The translations under genes and the position numbers were made by a program. A stretch of 64,000 nucleotides of DNA, taken from contig JALUTQ010000038.1 in NCBI GenBank assembly GCA_032718865.1, positions 558,001 to 622,000 of the forward strand, written 5' to 3'. Positions 44,081 to 54,060 of this stretch are shown piece by piece; positions within the stretch are counted from its first letter, which is position 1, and every line of letters begins with the position of its first letter. Under the pieces are notes generated by a model. That model had not been told where the DNA came from. It was given only the letters and a program-made list of their open reading frames with translations, and ran no database searches. Origin of the DNA: Tilletia caries. Taxonomy: Eukaryota; Basidiomycota; Exobasidiomycetes; Tilletiales; Tilletiaceae.

Positions 44081-46681
44081 CTAGCGCGCACAGCACGCAT
44101 CGCCGTTTCCGTTTGCGTGTCCGTTCGTCGTATGGTTGGTAGTGTTCGCAGCGACCGACTTTTGGTCCGTTGTCGAAGGCAGGTCCAACCCTGGGTTTCG
44201 CGAGAAGAAGTGGACCGGCTTGAGCATCACCCGCACAGTTTCGGCCGGCATCACGGGCTGAAGAGAGGCGTAGCGAAAATGTCAGGTCAGCCAACATCCG
44301 AGCAAAAGCGCCAGGCAAGAGAGACAAAGCTGCAAATACTCACGAAGTCCTCGGGGCGCGGGATGTGGGTGGTGCCGATGGTCAGGTAAGACACAATGTC
44401 CGTGTTCTGAATCGACGCCTTGCCATCACCAACCCACTTCTCAATACTGTCCTCCGGCGCCTCCAACGTCTGCGGGACGTACTTCCCCGCAGGATACTTG
44501 CGCGAATCGTCATACGGGATCGTCCACAGCGTGTGCTTCGCAAACGGCGCGCGACGGGCCGTGATCGAGTCCGGTTTGGCGAGCAGTCGCGGCGTCGCAC
44601 CGGACGCCATGATCTTGTAGCCCACAGGTTTGCCCGATGCGTAGTGCTTCGAGTTCTCGTTGACAAAGATCCAGCTGCGCTCCGCGAGCGGGTCAGCATC
44701 GCGCACACCTTCGCCCGTTGTTGACAAGGTGCGACGCGTAGCAATGAATCCGTTTCCTGCCCAGTTCTCCGCGCTACCCGTCGGTTCGGGAAGGGTGTCG
44801 ATCTCCTGCTCGACAATGCTGTTCTCCTGCCCGTCGATCATGGGATCGACCCGCAGACTGAACAAGTGTTGATGGTAGTGAGCCACGATCTGAGGAGCGA
44901 CCTCGGTTCCGAAGCCTCCAGTGGATTCGTCTTTGTCGAGCAGGTACAGGTTTAGGATTCCCGTCAGCTTGATCTCAAGCTCGATGTTGCCGTCGGTGTG
45001 TAGGTTCCAGTAGATGAGGTATTCGTAGTTCGCCACCGTGCACGCCATGCTGATCACAAGTTTGCGACCGCGCACAGCATGTCCGCGTCCGCCCTGGCGG
45101 AAGTCGGTGTGCTTCCACATGATTTGCGTGTCCTCTTCATTTACATTGAGAAGCCAATATCAGTACCACAGGAGCTACATCACGCTCGCTCCATGAAGGA
45201 CTCACCTTCGTGAATGCAGATAGCATTCTTTACAGTCTCAGCCGTACCATCGTGGCGAGTGTAAATGCCATCCAAGTACTCGATCGTGCCCAGACAGTCG
45301 CATCCTAGACTTAGCGAGTTGGCGAGGAAGCCGAGACCGTATTCGCCGACGTCAAAGGCAAATTTACGGTAATGCGGGCTGGCGGGGTCTCCGTAGGGAA
45401 CGACCATCTCCGCCAGACTGAGGCGGTAGAACAGAGGCCGCTCCTTGGGAGCCGCGTAGGAAGCGCCCGGGGCATCGGGGTCACTGTACGAGATTGTAGA
45501 AAGCACAATGCCTTCGCGGGGGTGGAAGCCTACGAGGTGGAAAGACAGGACATGTCAGCTGGTGAGCCAAGAGTCGAAAAAGTAATTTGACCCAACACAG
45601 TACGCACCGACGTGAAGCTTCCACCGTTGCCACTCGAGAACATTCCCACTCCGCTTGAAGCTGACGCCCTCAGGCTGGACGACGCTCAACGGCTTGAGAT
45701 CCTTTCGCATCTCGATTGGTACATCCGGCGTCTTGGAGTGAGGCAGTGTCTTGGTGAATTCGGGCAGATACTCGTGGTCCTGCTTGGGCGGGAAGACTCG
45801 CTCCCGACCCTCGGGAGCTTCGAAGGAAATCTCCGTGGGAGGAGCTGTGGTGGCACGGGTCAAAGCACCATCTTTTTTGGTCCGGTGGTCGGGGAAGTCG
45901 ATCGCCAGGAGTTCACCCGTATTGTTGTCAACGATAGGGAAGAAATCGAGTGGCTGAATGCAAAGATATGAGTGAGGATCTTGGTTGGCTATAAAAACGC
46001 TGCTCAGACACATGAAGAACTCACGTGAGCATACAGATTGGCGTCCTTGTGCTCGCGAACGTAGAGGAGACACTGTTGAATGCGGCGAGATCGACCAAAG
46101 CGCGTGTCCCAGCCGATCGACCACCCGTCAGCATAAATGTGTTCCGACTTGACGCCGACTTCTTCCGCGAGCTTGACCACGCGTGGGTCGTTGCGAATCA
46201 TCTGTTCGGCCGCGCAGAGTTCTTGGGGGGTCAAGGCTGGCTGGACACCTTCTGGGAGCTTCTTGACCTCGCGCACGGTGGGCGTGTCTGAGCCGCTCAT
46301 CTGGACATAGGCCTCGTATGCATCTCCGTTGAGGACATCGATAAAGTGAACCTCGAAGACACGCTCGATCTCATCGAACGAGCTGACGTTGGACTTGGAG
46401 ACGGTGCCTGACCACTGGAGAGCCGAGAGGACGTCGGCTTTTGCTGGTTCGTGCAGAAGGACCACGACGAACTTGGGCGCGGAGATTCCGTTCTGGGTCT
46501 GCCACTTGCGCAAAACCTCGGTCGCTTGCACGATCTACAGCAAGGACAGAATGCGGAGCGATCAGCTCTTCGAACCGGACGCCTGGGCGCAGCGCAGCAG
46601 AGAACTCACTTCTTCTGCTGTAGGAGGGTCGAGAGGGTGCTGGGCCACCTCGGCTGTCTGGATGACCTTGGTAGGCGACAT
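44081..46681 (-). CDS. Copper amine oxidase (topaquinone enzyme)
   Basis: Model on the minus strand: 46681-46610, 46534-46025, 45953-45608, 45529-45206, 45134-44344, 44257-44081, giving 739 residues; all phases agree. N2/N3 domains precede the beta-sandwich catalytic domain. Catalytic base Asp369 lies in FAFDVGEYGLG, followed by NSLSLGCDCLGTIEYLDG. The precursor of topaquinone is Tyr454 in the signature NYEY. Copper ligands are His505 and His507 in HQHLFSLRVD, plus the His of THIPRPEDF-PVMPAE, which spans the last intron. Family knowledge: oxidises primary amines to aldehydes with release of ammonia and H2O2, often peroxisomal in fungi. There is no signal peptide, and the C-terminus ends CCAR. 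All key residues are intact. Confidence 0.96.
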
Positions 46682-46887
46682 TTTCGTTCCTGGTCAGTAC
46701 TTAGGAATAGCTGGGATAATAGGAGCAGTGGGAAAAGAGCCTGAGTAGTGGGGGATTACAAATCTACCTCAGGCGGACATGGACGTGGCGAACGTGCTCC
46801 GCGCCCAGCTGACTCTCCAGTAGTGCTTTATACGTCGCCATCATGCTTCCAAAGAGATAGAGGAGCTTATCGGGAGGCACGGTCCAC

Positions 46888-47400
46888 CAGTGTTGTTGAT
46901 TTCGGGTAATGGGCGGGTAACGGGCGGGTAGGGTCGGGTAACGTGGCAAGTCAGTGCCCATGAAACCCGCCCGAACCCATTGAGGCAGCTGAGACTACCC
47001 GCCCGACATTTGGTCGGGTTACCCAATGGGTAGCATACTCTAGCAGTAGTCTCATTTAGCAATGTGACCTCCACTTCAGACCTATTTTCCCACGCAATAA
47101 GAGACACCTGACGGTCGACTGAGCATAGATAGAGCACCAGAAGAAGCTGGAAAGCATATCCCTTGTCCTCTCTCACGTATCCCCTTGGTGGAGATGATCC
47201 CAACATCCTTCCAGCAGTGTGAAGTCTGAACGGTCAGAGCAGTTCGGGTAGGTCGGGTACCCGACCACATGTCCGAACCCGAACCCTGTGGTCTTGCGTT
47301 ACCCAAACCCGAATCATAAGGGTCATTTTCCGGATTTTCCTACCCATTACCCAAACCCGAACGGGTACCCGTTCGGGCGGGTACCCAATCAACAACACTG
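46888..47400. mobile_element. hAT-like miniature element upstream of copper amine oxidase (513 bp)
   Basis: Inverted termini begin CAGTGTTGTTGATT and end AATCAACAACACTG. The outer parts carry many CGGGTA/TACCCG motifs; the centre (about 47035-47230) does not. Flanks CGGTCCAC and CACTCCAC match at six of eight positions, suggesting an older 8-bp duplication. No coding capacity. It starts about 207 bp upstream of the amine oxidase ATG. Confidence 0.8.
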
Positions 47401-47408
47401 CACTCCAC

Positions 47409-48293
47409 TGACCTCCCCATCCACGACGGACCATGATTAGATACGTAACATTACTTTTGCCGAGACACTGCTCTAGTGCCTGGCTCTCTCCGCCAAGCCC
47501 GCTTTTCTACTTTCCCAACTCTCAAAATAAGAGCACAGAACCGAGCGAAAGAACGCCGAACTGTCACGCGACCATCTCACTGGAGTCACTGACTACACTA
47601 CCGGACGACCCGAGTCTTTTTGAAAGACTTCAGAAACTCCGCAGGAAGACTCAGGGACAATTCCCCTAACTTTAGTTAAGGGGTTATAGGGCGGCTCCCG
47701 CCTTACGGCCGTAAGCTTTTTGCCATTCAGGCTCGTAGTTTGGGACTTTTCTTCGCAACTACCAACACAACACACCATTCTGAATCAGTAGACCCTTGAC
47801 CAAATCTAGTCCTGCAACTTCTGGCACAGGTTTCGTGGTTGTAGCATCAGAATTGACTGATCTGTCCTTGAGCCAAAGTTTGGTTTTTCCTTACATAAGC
47901 ACAGAGTGCAGAAATCTTGCATACGTAATCAGTTCATTTCGACACTCGACAGACGACAACCAACACCGCCAGCCTTTCTTCACGCTTCCATCGAAGCCCG
48001 ACAAGCATCATGCGAATTGAACAATCCCCCCTCGATTTCTTTTTAACCGCTCTCTGCTCACCAAGGTTCAAGTTAATGATGCTCACCGCTGTTTTGCTTT
48101 TTCTTGCTTAACCTGATGGCTGATACCACTTACCCATACCAGTCTCTGCTTTGTTCCCATTCTGAGTCCGGCCCAGCAGTCAGCACTCCCGAATTGTCAT
48201 CCAAGGTGAGCCTCGTGTTTATACGCGCATCTGCATCAGGTGCTCCGGGTTAGGTCCTTACTCACCCATTCGTTTTTCAGCTCTCTGCTCTTA
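47409..48293. other. Intergenic stretch, possibly containing the decayed 5' part of the MDH relic
   Basis: Nothing certain is recognised. A GTGAGC donor-like site at about 48206 and an acceptor-like CAG at 48280 suggest that an intron of the following MDH relic is preserved. Confidence 0.35.
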
Positions 48294-48755
48294 TGAATCC
48301 GGTCGACGTCGTCAAGATGAGTAGACTGACTTTCCTCACTCACCATGCCCCATCGGACAGCTCTCTCCCTCGACAAAGCCGCTGCCAAGGTTGCTCCCAA
48401 AGCACACCACCTCGTCATCTCCAACCCCGTCAACTCCACCGTGCCCATCGTCGCCGAGGTCTTCAAGTCTTTACGACCCCAAGCGGTGGGTTTTTCCCCG
48501 ACCCCCCTCTCCTTCTTCTAACGGCTCTGACGCTTCATGAGTTAAAAATGGTGCTCATCACTGCATATCTTCGTACAGTCTGTTCTGTGTCACGGGTCAC
48601 CACCTTTGACATCACACGTGCCTCCACCTTCCACTTCGACATTGCCAACGTCAAGCCCGCCGAGGTCAATGTGTCCGTCGTCGGTGGCCACCTTCGGCGT
48701 CACCATTGTGCTTCTCCTCTCTCAAGTCGCCCAGGGTTCCATACTCCAATAGTAT
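48294..48755 (+). pseudogene. Relic of malate dehydrogenase (mitochondrial type)
   Basis: From about 48367 the frame reads LDKAAAKVAPKAHHLVISNP and VNSTVPIVAEVFKSL, then YDPKR only in another frame, an intron-like GTGGGT...CGTACAG, and TFDITRASTFHFDIANVKPA and EVNVSVVGGH, then GVTIVLLLSQVAQG after another slip. These are the MDH motifs around the substrate loop and VVGGH-SG. At least three frame breaks, loss of the N-terminal Rossmann part and loss of everything after LLSQ show it is dead. Confidence 0.82.
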
Positions 48756-48767
48756 GTTCAACACTGG

Positions 48768-48820
48768 ACCTGACCTGACCTGACGGCTGACCTGACCTGA
48801 CCTGACCTGACCTGATCTGA
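48768..48820. repeat. (CCTGA)n pentanucleotide array
   Basis: About ten CCTGA units with one CGGCTGA and one TCTGA variant, directly after the MDH relic. Confidence 0.85.
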
Positions 48821-50048
48821 CTTTCTTTCTGCTGTGCTCTTGCCTCTTCTATATTCCCTTACCTTCGCATCAAGCTCTGTTGGCATTCCTTTGCCCATTC
48901 GTCTCCGGTCTCAGCCTTCACCCGTCTTCTACGTCCCTTCCGTCTGCTTCCCCGGCCGCTTATGTTTCCTATCCCCTAACCTCTCCTTCTGCATTAGCCT
49001 CACGCTTTTTTCTCCTCAGTCTTTTTAATCTTATCTTCATTGCGCTCGCAGCTATTCTCCGTCTTGTTTGTCAATTGTCTCTCTCTGCGCGAAGCCATCA
49101 TATGACATATCATTCTTTGCTTTCTGCTTCCTTGGTAGATACAGCCGTGCGGGATGATTACGTGTGTGAAGTTCCTCAATCCCTTTTTCACGCAAGTTTG
49201 ATCAACATTCAAAATGTTACATGGACAATGATATAGATGCTCGTAGCTACGATCGCAAGTCGCAGCCGCATGGCGAAGCAGACGAAGGGTAGCGAAGCTA
49301 CCTTGAGCTTCTGTGTAGCCGTGCTGGGCTGAGATTTGGTGACCTTTCTGATACAAAAGATTCGCGAAAAGGGGAGGGGGAGAGGACGCCCCCAGTCACG
49401 TCTTCGCACATCTCTACCAGGTCATAAGGGTCTGAGGTCCACATCGAGTCTGAGGGACACCCTGGCCTCTGGGCTTCAGCCGACAGCCAGGTCACTATGG
49501 TTCCAAGGCGTAAGTTGCTGCTACTTAACTTTGTTGACTAAGTCTGTATTTAAATCCCACTCCCAGCCCCCAGCGACCTGTTATTCAACAAGGCGAAAAA
49601 GTTAGGGGAACACTCTGGTAAGGTACGCACCCAGGTCAGGAATTTTCTACACCCTTCCGGAAGACCTCATGAGGGAAATCCTCTCAAATCCTCAGGAGGG
49701 ATCTGTCCAAATAGTTGGTCACAGCAGCGACTTCTGACGCTTAAACATCCATTGGCTGAGTCTGCACCGTGACTGGGCCTATTGAGGAAAATAGAAAATC
49801 GGAAAAAATAGAAAAAAAGATCGTCGAGACCGGGATTTGACCCTGCGTGTGCACCAAGAACACAAGCGCAGGCACTGGGCTCAGTGGGTCTTAACACCCA
49901 AAGGTAGAAGACTCATTAGAAGACTCGTAACCCAATCTTATACCTTTTTGGTGTAAGTCTCCATCTTCTACCGTTCATATACCCAAACAGAAGAATAACA
50001 CATCATTACCGCTCTTCTACCGTGGAGAGAGGATTATCCGAGAACGGG
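48821..50048. other. Gene-poor region, nothing recognised
   Basis: A segment at about 49820-49910 resembles a distorted T-arm on the minus strand (GGGTCAAATCCC), and TCTTCTACC/GGTAGAAG motifs recur at 49902-49970 and again at 50838-51000. It may be an old element into which the 50049-50776 repeat inserted. No gene supported. Confidence 0.3.
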
Positions 50049-50776
50049 TGAATGTCCCGATCTATGGTCGGTTCGCCCCGAGCACCCCGGCACTGACCCC
50101 GATCTATGGTTGAGTGACCCCATAAAGATGGTCATGTGACCCCATAAAGATGGTCGATTGAGCCCGTAAAAAACGCAATTTTTGGTGCATTGACCCCGTA
50201 AGATAGTACATTGAACCCATAAAGATGGTCGATTGGCCCCATAAAGATGGTGGACAGAGCCCATAAAGATGGTGGACAGAGCCCGTAATGTCTATTTCAG
50301 CCGGATAGAGCGGTAGTGTGTACTGACCCTGTCCAAACGACCGGTCGGGCCTTCAGGTATGTAAGAGGGTTCTACTCACACACAAGTCGAGCTTCTGTGA
50401 AGCGTTTCTGCCCGTCGACGAGCTCTCAAAGTGAATTACGTCGCCGAGGACCGCCATCCCGGCCCGCCTATGGCCGCCTATGACCCTAGAAGCTCAGTAC
50501 AGTTACCTTAGGCACCCTGGCCGCTGTAGAATAATTTATCTGGAAGATTTGGAGGCAGGGAAGGTCGCCAAAGGCGATTTGAGATTTTTATGGGGCCAGT
50601 GCCCTGCCTTATGGGGCCAATCGACCATCTTTATGGGTTCAATCGCCTTTGTTTATGGGTTCAGTCGCCGATAATTACGGGCTGAATCGCCTCATCTTAC
50701 GGGCTCAATTCAAAAAACGCTTACGGGGCCAATCGCCTCATGCTCGGGGCGAACCGACCATAGATCGGGACATTCA
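50049..50776. mobile_element. Inverted-repeat element with 36-bp perfect termini (728 bp)
   Basis: The first 36 bases (from TGAATGTCCCGATCTATGG) are repeated as a perfect inverted copy at 50741-50776. The left interior carries five CCATAAAGATGGT motifs, and the right interior carries related motifs in opposite orientation (ACCATCTTTATGGG, TTATGGGGCCA). No coding capacity and no clear target duplication (flanks ACGGG and GGTTA). Confidence 0.85.
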
Positions 50777-51569
50777 GGTTACTTGCGACTACGTCAGAGG
50801 CACCCATGGGTAGTCGAGCGGTACCGTCTTTCATCGTCCACCTTCGGTAGAGAGACGGTGTAAGCGTCAATCTTCTACCATCGAGAGTTGAGACGTAGAA
50901 GCAAGTTTCTTAAACCCTTCATGACCCGACGGGAGAAACCGCACCATTTTTAATCTTATACCCCGGGTTAGACGATAGACCAATCTATCGTCTTCTACCA
51001 TTGGGAGAAGAAACCCCCTGAGCCCAGTGAGGTGTTGACCGCTATACTAAAACAGCATTTTTGGTTCGAAAAACATATCTCCTCTATACTATATATCACA
51101 CTCATAACACTGGTTGCTTCAAAACTCGCTATAACACGCCGTCTTTTGACATCGTAAACTTGAAAGTTGCATGATGCAAGACCTAGAACCACTACGTACA
51201 GGTGCTTGTGAGGACCAAAGATTGCTAGAGGTCTTCAGCCTGCTTCAGGCAGGTTGTCTGCAGGAAGATTCTGGAAGAAAGCCTTTTGATGTCTTCTGGA
51301 AGTTAGCCTTCATGAGGACATGTGTGACTTTCTGCCGTAGACTCACGAGGTCTTATTCGTCTGAAGACTTCCAGGGTCTGCTATTTCCTTCGGCCCTGTA
51401 ATGCTCGACGTCTGGCTTCGCGACCATGCGACCATGTCGAGGAAGGTAATGGAACGAAGATGCATGCCTGGAGAGATCTGGGAGCGCATGGAGAATACAA
51501 AAGAGTCTGAGTAGCAGTGCGTGCCGTCAAAGAAAATCGACATGCTAGACGGCTTGAGGGTCGCGAGGA
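50777..51569. other. Region between inverted-repeat element and DRE2 3' end
   Basis: No gene recognised. TCTTCTACC motifs continue to about 51000. The right part should be the DRE2 3' UTR. Confidence 0.35.
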
Positions 51570-52832
51570 TCAGATGTCGTCCATCATCGAGACCGGAATC
51601 TCGACCTTCTGTCCGGGCTCAAACGCAGGCATTCCTAAATGATTCAGAATCAAGTATGGGTCAGCGCTTCCTGTGCATAGAAAGGAAATGGAGGGCCAAG
51701 GATTAGCGTGACTCACCTAGGTAAGGACAGCTGCTGCACCTGAAGGCGTCGCCCAAGAAGCAGCTGCCACAGCTACTCGTTGCCCCCTTTGTGTCCACCT
51801 TGACCTTCTTCACGGACCGTGCAACACCATCCCTGCCCACCACCATCTCGGTTTCCGTCGTCTTCGCCAGCGAGCCACCGTTGGGCAGATCGATGTCATT
51901 CTCATCGAGCAGAACAACTTCCCGACCAGCCTCCGTCGTCCGGTCTTCCTCCTCCTGCATCTCGCGTAGACCGCATGTGCAGCCTTTGCATGCCTTCTTG
52001 CGCCTCTTGTTGGTACCCTCAGCGCCGTCTGTGGGCAGGGGCACGTCGCAGTCGGCTTTTCGCGCTTCGGGGGAGATGTAATCCGAGGGTCGGAGAAGCG
52101 TCCGTTGGTCGACCAGGGGTGTGTCGGCCGAGTGCGTTGCCCAGAGAAGAGCTTTGCGAGCCTTGGCAGCTGATGCAGCTTCTCCGTTGGCGGTGGCATT
52201 CCCGTTTCCATTAGCGAGAGGAGCAGCCGCAGCCGCAGCGCCATTGCCTTTTGCCAACTTCCTAGAGGCGAGGGACAGCGAAACGGGTGCAGAGACCGAG
52301 GAGGAAGCCGAAGGTGCGGAGGCGACAACCGTACCGGTAGCTACATCGACGCTGGCAGCCACTGCACCTGCAATCAGCAGCTCGGCCTTGATTCGTGCCA
52401 GCGCGGCGTCGTCTCCCGAAGCGGCAGGGGCGGAGGAGGAGGAGGACGTGGTGGAGCTACATGCGGTGATCTTGATGGGTGCGTTGGGCTTTAGTGCTGT
52501 GAGGAGCGTCGAGATCAAGCTTGCATTCAAGGCTTGCTCGGTGGGTGCGAGCAGATGGGCGGCCGAGTACGAGGCGGGAGCAAGCGAGGTTCCTGAGTGG
52601 CAAAAAGAGCAGACAGTCGCGAAGGCGCGTCGGGTCAGTCTAGCGGAGAAGGAAGAGAGACAAGGCTGCGAGCGGGCAAAGCGAGGGAGAACTCACCGGC
52701 TTCTGTGATGCGGTCGAGCATGTGCATCTCGACGCGGGTGTCCGGCTGGGACTCGTACGCAGTCACGGCCTGCTGATAGAGGCCGGACTGGGCGGCCTCG
52801 AGGGTTGCAATCACGAGCACGGTCGATGCCAT
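51570..52832 (-). CDS. DRE2: Dre2/anamorsin, cytosolic Fe-S cluster assembly protein
   Basis: Model on the minus strand: 52832-52697, 52592-51717, 51634-51570, giving 358 residues. The N-terminal SAM-methyltransferase-like domain (STVLVIATLEAA) is followed by an Ala/Ser/Gly-rich linker and the CIAPIN1 domain. Cluster-binding motifs are complete: Cys227, then CKGCTC (Cys247, 250, 252) for the [2Fe-2S] site, and twin CX2C CGSC (320/323) and CSSC (331/334). The final exon gives GMPAFEPGQKVEIP and MMDDI, the usual end. Family knowledge: receives electrons from NADPH via Tah18 for the early step of the CIA pathway. Confidence 0.96.
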
Positions 52833-53881
52833 CTTTTATCAATCGTATCTGTTTCCGAAGCTTGCTGGCTTAGGAAGAGTCGCGCCTGGGATGTTTGAGG
52901 GTGGAGATCGTCGTCGTGGTTGAGAACGAGGACCGTTTTGAGGTTTGATGCTTGATGGCACGCTTACAATTTTGAGCCTGAGCAGATGAGAATGAAATGA
53001 CTCGCCCCCCGGTCTCTCTCGTCCGGGCGTGCGTCTCAATTCTCATGCAACACCCACAGATTGACAAATGAGTTCTTCCTCCTCCTTTCGCCTTGCGTCA
53101 GCGCAGCATCAGCCAATCCATCAACTCACAGGCCACATACATGTATACAGCCCAGGGCACAGGCCCAGATACCAGATGAGATTCGGGGTTCTGCAATCTG
53201 CAGCCTGGACTTTTTTCCCCTCTGCAAACCCAGTTGCACTTGCAGAGGCCATGCTTATATCCGAGGTACGGCCGTAAGTCAATCCACGTGTCGACTGGTC
53301 CTACCTTCGCTCAACGCGCTCAACCTTTGCGATGTAGCTCGTCCGCGATGCGCAGCGCAACGTCGCCGAAATGGGCACCGGCGAGGACTGCTGCGCGTTG
53401 AAGGAGTCAAATTGAAAAAGATCGTGAAAGAGTGAAGGCCGTCTCCGTCAGTTCGGTCGGCGGTCAGGCGAAGGCTGGGGATCGTGGGTTGCGGAACCCA
53501 AACCCTCCACAGGGCCGACCCAGGCACCGCCCCAGCACGCAGGCACGCTCCACGGCTTACAGCAAGATGCACAACGGTTGAGAATGGCGTTTTCTTGGGC
53601 CAAAAGTTATGAGGCATGCCCTGAATATTATGAAGCATGCCATGAGGCGCAGCTTGTCCGGAGCGACAGTTTCTTCCCCCACAGCAAGACCAACGAGACG
53701 ATGCCAGAAGCGGGTCTCAACTTTCGAAGTTTGGAAGCACATATGTATAAGCACAATGGACGAAAGACAGGTCAACATGAAGCATGAAGCAGCGAGGGAT
53801 GAGAGAGAAGGTGTTCGTGGAGAATTAAATCACCAAGGAACCTGATGTCAATCTACCAGAACGCGATATGGTGAAGCAGGA
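52833..53881. other. Intergenic region between DRE2 promoter and retrotransposon LTR
   Basis: The first part should be the DRE2 promoter. No gene or repeat was recognised in the remainder. Confidence 0.35.
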
Positions 53882-54060
53882 TGTAAGACTGACTGTCTAG
53901 ACGGAGGGGTGTATCGAAATGAACGTGGTTGGTTGTTATTCCTCAGAAGATAACAGCACAGCTTGGAAGAGATGAGGCACAGAGAGAAAGGAATGACTAC
54001 CCGGTCACGGCCGTGCCGGGTCTCAGCAGAGTCTTATTACAACAGAGTCTTATTACAACA
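53882..54060 (-). repeat. Probable 3' LTR of the gypsy element
   Basis: On the minus strand a G-run (polypurine tract, 54061-54070) is followed by TGTTGTAATAAGACTC, a typical LTR start. A candidate end, AGTCTTACA at 53890-53882, gives TG...CA and a partly matching inverted end, for about 179 bp. A 16-bp direct duplication (GAGTCTTATTACAACA) marks the 54029-54060 edge. The left border is a guess, since no matching 5' LTR is present. Confidence 0.4.

Noticed and set aside
49824..49872. tRNA-like T-arm on the minus strand (GGGTCAAATCCC)
   Set aside because: The loop lacks the invariant TTC, and no matching acceptor, D-arm or anticodon arm could be assembled nearby. At most it is a tRNA-derived fragment.
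51575..51625. Second tRNA-like string (ATCGAGACCGGAATCTCGACC)
   Set aside because: It is the last exon of DRE2 read on the other strand (FEPGQKVEIPVSMMDDI), so coding explains it.
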